A stretch of 64,000 nt of DNA, taken from the NCBI GenBank assembly GCA_043228905.1, contig JBHGNT010000003.1:1488001-1552000 (forward strand), read 5' to 3'. Below, one piece after another: positions 47,507 to 63,465 of the stretch. A model generated the notes under the pieces. That model searched no databases. It had not been told where the DNA came from and was given only the letters and a program-made list of their open reading frames with translations. How positions within the stretch are numbered: the stretch's first letter is position 1; the number at the start of each line of letters is the position of its first letter. Source of the stretch: Azolla caroliniana (Eukaryota; Polypodiophyta). A program made the translations under genes and the position numbers.

Positions 47507-48950
47507 GAAGGAAGGGTAATTGCTGGGGATTTTGTAAAGTGAAGAGAGATGGAGGAGGAGGGGTATTCTGTGTAATTAATCATAAGTACAGCCAAACCCA
47601 GCAAAACAAAGAGCTTATTGAAGAAGAAGAGTTCTTCCTCTGGCTATGGAGGAGGGGACCTCTCTCTGTTTTCATCAGCATCCATCAGCAGTAGCATCAT
47701 CAATGAAATCAATGTTCTACCATCGACCCACTTGCAGGAAAAGCAGGAAAAAGCAGAAAAAAGCAGAGAAAGCACCTCCCACCCCCTCCTTCCCCCCATC
47801 TTAATCCGGAACCTAGAGAGAAAGTCACAGAGGAAAAAAAGCATGGAAAAAGCACTGACCCAGGTACACTCTTTTGTCTGACCTAAGGTACCCACAACAA
47901 ATATCTGGATTAGTTTAGCACATGTTTCTGCCAATTTTTTCTGTTGCTGCTTCTTTTTTCTTTCTCTTAATTTTTCTTTCCTTTTTCATTTTTTCTTTTC
48001 CCCTCTGCAATATTTGATAGGTCATGCTTATCTTGAAGCTTGGTTTCTTATTCTTCTTCTCCGTTTATTATTAGGGCCCACTTACTCATCTCAACTAAGC
48101 TATTAAATGCAAGACATTTTATCTTCAAGTACTTAAGCTTCATATCTATCTTCAACTAAATAAGTTTATTTTTTTCATCTCTCTCTCTCACTCTCACTCT
48201 AGTCAACCAATAAGAGAAAAAAATCATCTCTCTTTTTACCTGATAGTGCCTTTGTAACTTTCTATGTTGGTTACAACAATCTGATGCTTTGTCTCTTTGT
48301 TTATGGAATTGTGTCATGTACAGAGCACCTCAATTGAGGAAAAAGATGTACTCTTGAATCTTTCTCTTCAAGTAGTAAGCTCTTTTTGAAATTTATCTTT
48401 ATATCTCTTTACAAGCTCTTCTGATTTATTTTTTAAATCCACTTTTATGTTCTTTTATGTGTTCTTTTATATCTCTTTGGGAATTTATGTGTTTGATTAT
48501 CATCCGATTTGCCCTTTTATTTTATGGAATCAGATCACTTAGGGCCTGCATTTCTGATTTCGAGAAAAAACAATACTTATTACTAAGTCTCTCTTCTTCA
48601 ACTTGTAAGCCCTTTATATTGTATGTGTGTGCGCGCATGTATCTTTGCAACTTTATGTGTTTGATTATATGATTGTTGGTTTGTATATTGAATTGGTTCA
48701 TTTAAAGTTGCAATTTTGATTAATAAAGCTTCGACATATACTTATTATATCTCAGGCTTTCTCTACATAGTCATGTAAAAGTGTTCATACCACTATCATT
48801 ATTACCTCTGATAAAGACTTACCAGATCCTATATATGTGTAGGAGGAATCTCAAGAATCAAGGTTTTCATCAAACGAATTTGTCTTAGGTTTCCTCTCAT
48901 TTTTCGTTCGCATCCTTGTAAGTATGCAAATCTTTAATCCCTCAATTATA
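47507..48950. other. Probable promoter/5' UTR region of the bHLH gene
   Basis: No supported coding region. CT-rich stretches, GAAGAAGA and a purine-rich segment (47560-47860) look like plant leader sequence, and CCCAG|GTACAC at 47862 could be a 5' UTR splice donor. Transcript data would be needed to place exons here. Confidence 0.35.
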
Positions 48951-48959
48951 ATGCTTTTC

Positions 48960-49600
48960 TGTTCACTATTCCAGGGTTTCAAGATTTTTGTGGTTTGAAT
49001 TATTTTAAGGTTCTGAATCATTCTAGAGTTTTGGAGCATTCTTTGGGATGCATGGTCTTGTCATCTACCTTAATTGTAATGGTTAATGCTGTTTTTCATC
49101 TCAGTGTTTTAGCATATTAAGCATTCTACTACCATACCAGACCTCCTTTGCAATCGTGAACGTGATAATTTCAGTATTCCTAGGTTTGAAGCATTGTAGG
49201 GTTTTGATGCTCTCAGATGAGACTGCTTTGCTATCAGGAATATATTCATCTCAGTATTCTAGGGTATGAAGCATTCTAAGATTTTGGAAGTCTCCCATGA
49301 GACCTCCTTTGCTAACATGGACATAATTATTTCAGAATCCTAGGATTTGTGGCATTCTAGCGTTCTGAAGTTGTCATAACGGACCTAGAATGAACATTAT
49401 ATTTCGGTGTTCTATGGATTTAGAGCTTTCATGTTAGACCTTTTTTGCTAATATTACATGATTATTTCAGTATTCCAGGGTTTTGAATGTTGCCATACCA
49501 GACTTACCATGAACATAATCATTTTGTTATTCTAGGGGCACAGAAACTCTCACCTGATACCAGTCTTCCATTGCTAACATGAACATGAATATGAATATGA
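48960..49600. repeat. Degenerate 60-80-bp tandem repeat running into the bHLH start codon
   Basis: A module of the form GCTAACATGAACATAATTAT, TTCAGTATTCTAGGG, TTTGAAGCATTCTAGG and GACCTCCTTTGCTAA recurs at least six times. The TCAGTATTC-like anchors lie at about 49171, 49251, 49332, 49404, 49467 and 49524, with spacing shrinking from 80 to 57 bp. The last unit supplies CTAACATGAACATGAATATG, which contains the annotated start. Confidence 0.75.
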
Positions 49601-51474
49601 AATCAGGTTCCATGGCCATGTTTGCTACTTTGAAGCCAGATAATATACCCCTCGATTCATCAAGCTTGGGCCACTATAACTCAGCACCTGATACCATAAT
49701 TTCAAACTGGTTAGATGAAAGCTCTTCGTGTGAAGTTTCTCAACTTGCTGAACTCCTAGTCCATCGGCGTGATCTAAATGGTACTGTTCTACCACTTAAT
49801 GAACTTAGAGAAAGACCTATTGGGATTGAACAGGTCTATTCTGTTCAGATTGACCATCCAAGCACAACAGATTACATAGAACCCATCAGCCAATATACAC
49901 TTCCACCAATCCATGAACATAAAGGGGATGAAGAGCCACTTATAAGGCGATCAGATGAAGAGTCTTTCCTAAGAAGCACCTCAGACACATTGAGATTACC
50001 CAATGTCAATCTTACTAAACATAGTAGTTTGCCCTCAGAATTCTTGTCGAGCTTAGCTAGGGAAGAATTGAATCAGAGGTCACCCTGTATCAGTCAAAAT
50101 AGCCTTAATGATTCTTTGCAAGAAATATCTGTAATGAGATCGGAGAGTGAGCTCAGTCATAACGAACTGCTAAGACAAAATAGTTATTCTACTGGACTTT
50201 TGGTTCAATTCTCCTCTGTTGGTATTGGAGAGACGTCGATACCAGGGAAATTATCTGCTAATGATGTCATTGGCGGGAGAAATCTCGGGAATGTCAGTGA
50301 TGATAGACTAGATTTTTACTCAGAAATGCTGAACAATTCCTTGAGAAAAAGAGGAAGGGAAGCTGAATGCCAGATGTTTGAAGTTCAGCCTAGAGAATAT
50401 TCCTCGGTAAAATATTTTGTTCATGAGAAATGCTTTTAAACTTTCTTCTCTGATGATTAATTTCAACTCTTTGTTTTTTGTGTATACATATAGCATAAGG
50501 GGCATGGCCATATTGAAAGCAATCAATTTTCTATTCCAAGAACCATAATCACTGGAAATATGGAAATGGATGTTGTCGTCTGTAAATCTCGTGCAAAGAG
50601 AGGTTTTGCTACAGATCCCCGAAGCATTGCCGAACGAGTGAGTGAGAGATCATGCACATAACAGTTAACTTGTGTAGTACTGGTTTCATATTGATCAATC
50701 TTTGTTATTATCTTCAAGATAGCGATACTAATCTTTGTAAACCCTCTTTTTGTAGGTCAGAAGAACTAAGATTAGCGATGGCATGAAAAAGCTACATGAC
50801 CTTTTACCGACTACAGACAAGGTGAGTGTATTTAAGCATTTTTTGAAGCTTTCCTTCATTTCACTTTTCTATTCTCATGCTCTATGGGAGATGATGTCTA
50901 CTATGTCACCATGTCATGATGTGAAATACCTGCATGGTAAATAATGCTCTGTGGTGTCAATGTAGCAAGCGCATACTGCAGATATGCTTGATGAAGTTGT
51001 TGAATATGTGAAGCAACTGCAGCGCCAAGTTCAGGTATGTCTTCATCATGTTGTTTATATGGATCAATACCAAAGATACCTAGCTTTGTGGGTAATTTAT
51101 CACATCCCTCTTTCAGTTTCAGAAACTACCAAAGGTTATCCTTGTAATTTTCTAAAGCCTATGGGTATTTTGGTAAAGAAAAGGTGTTTTCCTCTTGTTC
51201 CATAAATAAAGTTATGTTCTAGGAGTAACAGAAAATTAAAAGACTTTATCCTTATCTTGTGGAGAAGCTACCAAGATGCTTTTGCATTTGTCACTATATC
51301 ATAGGCTTATAAATTGTTTTCTCAGATTATTGGAGTCTAGCCTAATTTCTCAATATATAATTTGTCCTGTGGCTCTAACTGCTTCCTGGCTTTATATAGG
51401 AGCTTTCAGAGAACTATGAATGCTGTGCCAAGTGTAAGAGAAAGGAAGAAGATATCACATCATGTGTAATATAG
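49579..51474 (+). CDS. bHLH transcription factor, plant subfamily IX (bHLH80/122/130-like)
   Basis: Five exons, 49579-50406, 50494-50637, 50756-50821, 50966-51034 and 51400-51474, join to 393 aa. The C-terminal half holds the bHLH: basic region AKRGFATDPRSIAERVRRT, helix 1 KISDGMKKLHDLLP, loop TTDKQ, helix 2 HTADMLDEVVEYVKQLQRQV, then Cys-rich NYECCAKCKRKEE. The N-terminal half is Ser/Asn-rich with NSAPD and KHSSLPS, resembling the RSAPSS and RxSSSPAG motifs of subfamily IX. Members bind E-boxes in the nucleus and include flowering and stomatal regulators; no target can be inferred here. Differences from the usual subfamily sequence: Asp for His in ATHPRS, and DG for ER in helix 1. The start MNMNMNMKSG lies in a repeat, so initiation at a later Met (SMAMFAT) or an upstream exon is possible. 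Confidence 0.9.
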
Positions 51475-53941
51475 CAAAACACTAGACACTTCAGTTTTTG
51501 ACAGTAGTAGAAGTCTTTTCTCTGTTGTAAACAAACACATGACATTTCTTATATATGAGAGCATTTCTTCTAGAGCCCAATAAACAATCTTAGAATCCGG
51601 AATAAAACGTTGTATATTATGTCTCAGAGGAATCTTACAAACCTGAATTAGAACATTGTATTAATAGTTGATAAGAAAATGAAGAGTTTGTATAATGTTG
51701 CCTCAAATTGATTTTGCTTGATCGCATGCTTTTAAGGTTTTTTGGTTCTGGAGCAATTCATGTATCAAGGGATTTGTCGTGCATAATATGCAATATTGTA
51801 ACCAGGTGTGAATGTGTAATTTACAGTCTGCCAACATAAATTGTGTTTGGAATTATGGGTTGGAGAGCAATGAATTTTCATAGTATTTCTTTGGTTTGAT
51901 TTAAGTTGGCATCAAAGCGCCAAGCACCCATGTTAGTAGAATCACTGAGAATTGGCACAATTGGATGGATAGGAGTTAATTAGCTGCTTGAGTAATTTCC
52001 ATTCTTATTCACTAGAACTTCCGTGTAAATCTTGCCTTGGCATGCTGTTCTATATTTTACTGCATCTAGTCTACTTTAGAATCATTGTAGTGATAATTTC
52101 ATGGTTATTGTTCTTTTTAAGATGTTTCAGGTATTAGCGCATGAACGAATAATATTTTTGTTCAGTTTTGAGCTTTCATTAAATTATGTTACATATAATT
52201 GCAAAAGGGAGAAGCTAGTAGTATTTGTAATAACATTGCAAGAAACATTGGATTCATTCAGTGCGAATCTTGCCTCTCTCAATCTCACTCACTTACATTT
52301 GTTTTACTGCATGCATTGTCACTCCTTGTTTTGTATTGTCTTCATTGTACAAACACTTACAATAAATTGCACTCCTACATTCTATGATGTATCATTTGCA
52401 TTTCAGAATTAGGCGCACCACAGAAGATGTGCAACAATTTCATGTGTTTTAATTAGAGTGCACAAATTCCATATTAGCATTCTGTTACACTCCTACAAAC
52501 TGTAGTCATTGCTATAAAAAGCAATTAACATGGTTTGGGGTCATGTAAGGATAATGACATATAGAGCTTTTCTTTCTTTTTCTGTTGAGTTTTACAGCCT
52601 GGTGGCAAGTTGTCTTTTATTAACTAACACCTTGATATGGGTTCAAATTCCGCCTATTTACCACACCACATGAACAATGTACATTTACAAAAGTTGGCAT
52701 TCTAGGGTCTTCAGCGCACAATCTTCGCAACCTAGACTATACATCTTATTTCTATCTTATCTATACACAATATACATTAACAAACAGACCAAGGTATGTT
52801 GTAGTTCAATGATATTGAAGTTTATCAATATTAAAATCACATTTTTTATTTAATGGTCACTTCTGAGAAATTAGTACAATATAAATGATCAAATAAAAAA
52901 CTTCCAACAATAGAACGGTAATATGGAACACTACTCTAGTGATTTGGTATATGATGTTCTATTTAAACATTAGCAGTTTAAAATGTTGAGTAGAAAGTGA
53001 ACTTTTACAGATCTTACAGGCTCTTTTGCCAAAAGGTTTTATGCTTGATTAAATTTACTTGAGGAGCTGACATTTGAAACAACAAAATAATGTGTGAAAT
53101 GCGCTTAGGATAATTCTGGCAAATTCCTGTTTCTTCAAACATCATAACATGCCTTAGTGTTTCAGGACAAAATTACCAGTGACCACGTCAATTACAGAAA
53201 ATTGAGCCTGATGAGAATATAACGCATGTGGGATCTCTGAGTATTGGCAAAAGATTTCCTTTTAGATTTCACATTTACAATAAGAAACATTGTTTCTTTG
53301 TCTCTTGACAATAAGGAATTACATGGATGTACTCTATGGGCTCTTTTACCAATCTACTCATGCATCAGTCACCATCTCTCACCTTTTTCAACAACTTTGT
53401 TGCAACTCGACGTATTGTTTTGTTCAGCTTGAATCCTACGACCACCCCTAGACCAAAACTTATCATTGCAATCTTTGTGCATGTCCAACCAGTGACCATA
53501 TATCTTGTCATTTGCACCTGCATGACAATTCCATTCAGAAAATAAATATCATCCTATAACATGAAACTGTAGGTTTTGTGATGTCTTATCTACAAGGATT
53601 TGATAATTCCGTTTCCACAATTATGGTGCAAGAATGGTTGTTACCTACACTTGGCAAGCTTCCGACTTCCAAAAAGACATAAAATATAAGGTGAAATCTT
53701 CAGATATGGTCTTGAAATTCTCAGATACCACAAACCCTCGTGGTGAAGAAGCATTTTCATGATTACACATCTATAACATTGAATGTGAGAACGCAATGAT
53801 GATTTGCTTGGAGTGTCTACAACCTTATGGTATTATTTGCTTCATATCTATAAAGTATTTATTTTTACATAACCCGTTTTCAAAATATATGAATTTCCGA
53901 AATGAAACCTCAAGCCTATGCAGCTGCAAAACCACAAAACG
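51475..53941. other. Intergenic, no gene seen
   Basis: Contains the bHLH 3' UTR (to about 51700) and then AT-rich sequence with no supported coding region, RNA gene or clear repeat. Confidence 0.5.
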
Positions 53942-54108
53942 TCTCTTGCAACACTGAAGTCAATTGACAATGAAACAGAAGGTACCGCTCTCAGTCTCAA
54001 TGTGCCCACCCTAATTGGTCATCAACTTCTCTTGCAACACTGAAGTCAATTGACAATAAAACTGAAGGTACCGCTCTCAGTCTCAATGTGCCCACCCTAA
54101 TTGGCACA
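53942..54108. repeat. 86-bp tandem duplication
   Basis: Two copies (53942-54027 and 54028-54108) share TCTCTTGCAACACTGAAGTC through CCCACCCTAATTGG with only two or three differences, so the event is recent. Confidence 0.92.
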
Positions 54109-54529
54109 TAAGACCGAAAAAAGAAACGGTGGGTTGTAAAAGTCCAAACTCATGAGGTTAAGGAAACGAAAATATATAATTCACAAGACTAATTGGCATC
54201 CCTCTGTCCACTTTGGAAGCTGAATTCAACCATTCAACTATGAGAAGCTTGCTTGTTTATTCCTGATCAATTTTCACTTCTTTTTTTTCTTTATTTGCTT
54301 CATTTTCTATAGAGATTTAAGTCGTGCAAAAGGAATTTGCCCAAGTAAACTACAGAACGAGGGGCAACCAAGACCATGAATGTTCGCCTACCATTTCCTG
54401 CCTTTCTGCGTTTCCCATTTAATGTAATATACATGACTCCCGCCAACTGGGTTCTTCTTTCCCATGATAAAATAACCATTACAGCATGTAGGAGTATATT
54501 TATCATCTACAGAAGTCTAGATATTAAAT

Positions 54530-54893
54530 AGGGAAAAGTACCACGATACCCCTGGAAGTTTGTGTATTTACCAAAATGCCCCTAGAAGTTCCAAATTTAC
54601 CAAACTACCCCTATGTCCCTAGAATGCCCCTAGAATGCACCTAGGATACCCCTGGAATTTTGTGTATTTACCAAAATGCCCCTAGAAGTAATTATACACT
54701 CAAATATTTGGTAAATAGGGCTAGTTCGGATCCATTTCTTCCATCTTTGGTAAATAGGGCTTGTAGATTTGAGTGTATAATTACTTTATAAAGTGTAATT
54801 TTTTGGACATTGGGGTAGTTTGGTAAATTTGGAACTTCCATGGGCATTCTGGTAAATAGACGAACTTCCAGGGGTATCTTGGTACTTTTCCCT
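54530..54893. mobile_element. Fold-back MITE with long terminal inverted repeats
   Basis: The ends are inverted repeats of about 90 bp (AGGGAAAAGTACCACGATAC at the left, AGGGAAAAGTACCAAGATAC reverse-complemented at the right). They run through TTTACCAAACTACCCC. A direct repeat ATTAAAT flanks it (54523-54529 and 54894-54900). An inner inverted pair (TAATTATACACTCAAAT at about 54691 and its complement at about 54768) makes a nested hairpin. There is no coding capacity. Confidence 0.85.
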
Positions 54894-54900
54894 ATTAAAT

Positions 54901-56424
54901 AAACATTAGTATTTAGGAAGTGAAGCACAAACTGAAATTATTTTTGTAATATAGTGCTTAGGTACATCTTCTAATGAATCCGGGGAGATCACCATGATAA
55001 TTACTGTATTCGCATTGAAGAGACGTGATAACGTATTTGAATCATTGTATAATATCCTAATTAAATGCTCAGCGACCAGCAACTACAACAAAGTGGCCAC
55101 GCATGCCTATCAAATGACGACGTAGATGCGATTCATTTGTGATGTCCACAGGTGGCCTTCAGTACATACTGGAGATTATTGATCTCTTAATATGTCGTAA
55201 CTTTCCTATGAACATAGGAGCTGATCAATACTAAGCTCGGCTGGATCTTATTGTGTTGTTATACACACAGAAACAATATCAATAGGCTTGTGTCTAGGAG
55301 CTAAATGACTTAAACTCGCTAGAAATATCATCCACCTCTTCTAGTCACTAACCTATGGATATGCTTTTAATACTCTATTACATCAATGAGTCAGGATCGT
55401 TTTCTTATGCACATAGACATGATTTATGATATGAGGATGGAACATCTTGATTGCATTATGATAGTCCCATCATATTATCAGTAGGTTCTCTTTGAGGAAC
55501 TGTCTGAAGTGAAATAAACTTCCTAGATGCTCAAAACTCTTCTTCAATGCATATCTACTCACTCTCATGTCCATATACGGGACTATCTACCATTATAATA
55601 ATCACAACACAAGAGATGTATCCAATCTATAAAAGAAATCTGCCACTAGTGTTTGGTAATAGGAGATTGATCTAATGAAAAAGTTGGATTGCCTTACGAT
55701 ATTATTTTAATTGTTTGATTTGAAGGCAATGACTAAGCCCATAGATATATGCTCCATACCCCGAGCTAGTTAAGGTACGATATTCTTAACTTCTAGCTAT
55801 CTGAAATCATGTATTTATGCAATGCATTATTAAAGCCAAAATGAAAACCAGAAAACAATAAGCGTGAATGTTGGGTTATTTGAATCAGCATTCACAGCTT
55901 AAAACAGGAAGCCCTAGAATTTTCTGTTTATTCCAAGAGAAAGGACAAAGCCCAATTTTTTCCTTTTATTAAAAGAGATGAGGAAAACCCCAATAATATC
56001 TTTAAAACAAAACCTAAACACGGCGCAGCACATGACATTCAAGAATAAATAAACAAATTATCTCAGTGAATGAAAAGCAGGATGTTTAAGCTTTGAAACG
56101 AAACGAAACGAAAACAAAAGAAAAAGCTAAAGAAATTTTGAGAGCATGGACATACCTGAGAAGCAGAGACAAGAGGAGCAGAACTCCCCATGGAAACAAG
56201 AAGAAGAAGAAGAAGAAACAGCAGAGGAGGAAATACTCTGTTTTTTTCACAAAGCTTAGATTAAACAAAAGGGAAAAAAACTAAATTTCCACAAATATGG
56301 TCTGCATATTTTAGTGAATTACCAAAAATAGTCTACTTAGTTAATCTCCAAGACATCCCATGACCCAAAGCTCAATCTCAGGTAACTCAATCGAGTCTCC
56401 GGACCTCTGTCCAAACTCTCGAAG
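54901..56424. other. Intergenic, no gene seen
   Basis: AT-rich. A purine-rich stretch (56090-56280) gives spurious Lys/Glu-rich open frames. No gene is supported. Confidence 0.45.
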
Positions 56425-56625
56425 ACTTGAATCGATGAATGTCCAAATTTTGATAACTCGAATCGTTGAGTGTCTGAATTTGAAGGCTCGAATTGATTTG
56501 TGTCTATTGGAAGACTCGAATCGATGAATGTCCGAATTTGATAACTCGAATCATTGAGTGTCTGAATTGGAAGACTCCAATTGATCTGTGTCTGAACTCG
56601 AAGACCCAAATCAGTGTTTGTCCTG
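56425..56625. repeat. About 30-bp minisatellite, seven copies
   Basis: Tandem units of the form GAAGACTCGAATCGATGAAT / GTCCGAATTT, grouped into an 89-bp higher-order unit of three. The minus strand stays open through it, but as a repeat rather than a gene. Confidence 0.88.
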
Positions 56626-56689
56626 TCAAGAATTGGCATCATATTGTCCCGACAATGGTGCGGTTTCATAAAGGGTGATCATCCAAACA

Positions 56690-58780
56690 CCCTGATTGGC
56701 CTATGTGGTTGTCACTTGACTGAGATGTCTCGGTTCCTAGTCAAGACTTGTCTCTATGCTTATCCTATAAAAAAATTGTATTCAACATAATGAAGAACTA
56801 TATTAGTTGAAAAATGTTGCTGATCCAAACATTTGAATTGCCCTATGTGACTGTCACCTAACTTTGTAGACAGACTAAAAGGGTTTGGTTCAAAGTCAAG
56901 ACTTGATATAATGCCCGTCTTCTTGTCTTGCCAAAAACTGGCTTTGAACCAACCAAAGAGCAACATCACTTCAAAAAGGGTGCTCATCGAAACACCAATA
57001 ATTGTCGTAAATGTAGCAGTCACCCAAATAAGTAGACAACATTAGGAGTATCTATGAATGATATGGCAACTTTCTATCCATTTGTAAGGAACGAATCATT
57101 GTGCACACTTGAGACGCATTATAATATTGTCATTCATAGGTGTGTCATTATATTGTTGGCCATCTAGGGGTTTGTTGATACATATATCAAAGATGTAGAT
57201 AAGTAAAACTACATGATAAATATGCAAAAAAAGGAAAACAAAGGGACAAATTTGAGATTATGAATTTTGACATTAATGTAAGGCTCATTCAAGAGTGTAA
57301 GGGTAATGAAAGTCACAACATGTGATTGATGCAAATATCTCTCCTCCATCACCCCCACTTATATAAACACCATTTAAGAGAGAGATAGATAGATATAGAT
57401 AGGAATACAATTTTTAACATCCACAATCAATGAGAAAGGAAAAAGAAAGAGAGAATGTGACATTAAGGTTTTGCATTTGGCAAATCATATCCCTAGTATT
57501 CTCTCTATCGTCTAGTATTAATTGATTAAGTGCTATTTAAGCACATGTTATTATGGGCCATCTTCTCAAGTGTCACACCACCTTTCCTTGAAGTAAGTTG
57601 CACTTAAGACCAAATCAACTAACCTACATGCCAAGCACCATCAGGATGGGCAACTTGATGTTGATTCTGAATTGACTCTCACGACACCCTTGCAGAAAGT
57701 ACAATCAATCGCAAAACACTCCACATAATGGGCGTTGTCCATTACACTTGGCGACCATGATGAAGTGCTTTTATTGTAACATAATAGCATAATGGATGTT
57801 CATAGAAAAAAAAGAATCTATATCCACCACTGACAACTGACCTCCCACATGCTCTTATGTGTGACGTGTCGACCAAGTCCCCATCTCTAATAATGCTAGA
57901 AGCACCTATCTAACCACCAAACAACTTTCAATTGTCATCTCTAGCCTCGTAGAGGCCACATTGATTTTCCACCCTTGAATTGGCTCTTACTTTTTACCAA
58001 TTAGTACCTTTCAATGAAGAGAGCATGGCCCATGGGCACTACACCATGAAGTATGTTTGACCAAAACATAGTTTTGTTATCACCCAAGTTTTCTCCCTTT
58101 CCCCACTATAACAACATCCATTCACCGAATCTTGCTCAAGATTTAAATGCATAGAGAATCAACCCCTTTATATTAGCAAGTGGGGTGCAACAACAATTGC
58201 GCATTATTGATTTCTTCCATAGATCTATATCTCCATTGACAACATGTCAAGGAGTTGCCACAAAAGTGAGCAGAGGATTAGACCAATCAAAATTGAGGCC
58301 ACCTACATTGCTACTATGAACATGGAATTCTAGTTGCATTCTACGAGAACAAACAAATGTGGTAACCTAGAAGGTGTGGGGATAACAAGATGTTGTTGGA
58401 CACATAACCATGACTTACATGAAGAGTGTAATGTGAGTATGCCTATGAGATTGTGCGTAGTGGATTGAGTCAAGTGCAACACGTAAGAGAATGTAAACAT
58501 GTCATCCACTCCATCCTAAGAAAATATAACAATTTCCAAAAACGTTTAGCAATTAACAAGAGCACAACCCATCTTCTAATAACCTAACTATGCTCACATT
58601 TTGAGCATACAACATTTGAGGGATACCAACCTTTGATTTATTACAAGATAATTACATTACATATTTTTCTATGTGAAGTTTAATAGGCGATGTGTTTGTG
58701 GCTTCCTAGAAGCGTTTGGGAAAAGAAGCGTTTACCATGTCTTAGTTGATGTCAACCTCGTAAACATGATCATTAAAGAT
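56690..58780. other. Intergenic, no gene seen
   Basis: No coding region, RNA gene or strong repeat is supported. A short GATA-type repeat occurs near 57384-57402. A CCAAACACCCTGATTGGCCTATG / CATCGAAACACCAATAATTG resemblance between about 56690 and 56990 suggests old local duplication. Confidence 0.4.
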
Positions 58781-59580
58781 ATCCTTGACCTTAAGTCTGG
58801 CTATGATGGATGTGAGTGATCAATTTCTTGTCTTATGAAGTTCATTTTTATTTCAACACGAATGAGACCTTGACCATGGTCATGATGGATCAATAATCTT
58901 TTGACTTTCTGATCTTGTTCAACTTTGGTTAATCTCACAAGTCGCAATCATGAGCTTCGCCTTCACCTTACTTTCATCCTGGCCATGGGCAAGACCATGA
59001 CCAAGATGGATATGAGTTGAAAGATTCATGATTTTCTTGTCTTGTTGAGCTGAGTTGACATCAACACCATATCCATGTCCATGACCTTCACCTTGACCAT
59101 GACCATAGCCATGGCCATGATGTATATTACTTGAAAGATTTATGAGTTTATTGGTGGAATAATCAAGTTTATTTTATGCTAATATCATGAACATGACCAC
59201 CAATGTTGAGTTCAATAACAAGTCATATCATCGATAATCACTTGAATCACAACCAAATTTCTTGGTGGTATTCTCAAGTTCATTTTATGTGAGTACCATG
59301 ACTATCATGGTAACCTTGACCTTGATGATGGGCATAGCCATGAATCATGATGGATACTATTTGGTGGCCTTCTCAAGATCAAGTGATGGCCTTGGACTTG
59401 ACCATGGCTGTGATGATGCATTTGAGAATCAAGGATCAATGCATCTCAAATACCCTGACCCTAATCTTGGTTTTAAAATGTCCATAGGCCTTAAATGTTC
59501 TAGTCAATATCTGTGGGTGTCAATACAATGGCAATGACCTTGCCCTGCACCACAGCCATGATGGATATGCAAACAAGCAA
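58780..59580. repeat. Degenerate satellite-like repeat rich in GACCATG
   Basis: A module of roughly 110-140 bp recurs four to five times with heavy divergence. It consists of CTTGACCATGACCATAGCCA, a GATGGAT stretch, ATTTCTTG-like sequence and CAAGTTCATTTTATG. Confidence 0.6.
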
Positions 59581-60464
59581 GGTGCTTAATAATTCATGCA
59601 CTTTCAGCACATCCTCATCACCATCCTTGATAGTGTTTATAGGGAAATGGGGGGTTTCTGTAGTCTGGACATCTTCACTTCATCTAGCCTGATATTCACT
59701 TCCAATCTCAACTTCATCACAGAACCAAACTCTTGAAACCAGCACTTCGACAAGGTCTTGCAAGGGACACTGACAATATCAGGCCTCTCAACCACGTAGT
59801 TATTGTTGCGCTTCATCGAAAAACTTATAGCTGACACAACCATCCATTCACTTGTTTTTAATATTTAAAACTACAACAAATTGTTGAAGTTCCCTAATTA
59901 CCTCCCTGTGATATGGAGATGACTTGATCTTTTGTCTCAAATTATAGACCGATAAAACTTCATTTCTCAGAAATGCTGCAGTATCTCAGTTGGACAACCT
60001 TACCAGCCGAACAATATCCAGATTCTGGGCTCTCTCTATCTTGCTAATATGTCATCTTTCAAATATCAAACATCAGCATATTGTGAGCATATTTATATGT
60101 ATGTCTACGCAACTGAATAAAATTAACTCAAATGAAGCCAGATTTCCCATTTCACTTTGCAAGATGGGCATATGTAAGATGCCACGAAAAAGGAAAAATA
60201 TCACACAAATCAACAAAAAATTCTGGGAATCTACTAATAATTTATGAATTACAAATGCCAGAGTTAAATCAATAAAGATGGAAGGAATCAAGTATAAAAG
60301 GAATGCTTCTACACGATATCATCTGAAATAAGGTCTAGATGCAAATGTGACATCCAGATAACAATTTCACAAGATCTTACCTTTCTGTTATGATAACTAT
60401 GTTAAGATTTACCACCATTTTTCCAAAGGTATATACATTGTAAATTGGCAGAATAAAATTTGAA
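59581..60464. other. Intergenic, downstream of the CDPK gene
   Basis: No supported gene. The stretch next to 60464 is probably the CDPK 3' UTR. Confidence 0.4.

Positions 60465-63465
<3,001 letters not shown>

Noticed and set aside
56086-56284. Lys/Glu- or Phe-rich small proteins on either strand
   Set aside because: They come from a purine-rich low-complexity tract, with no family, splice or start context.
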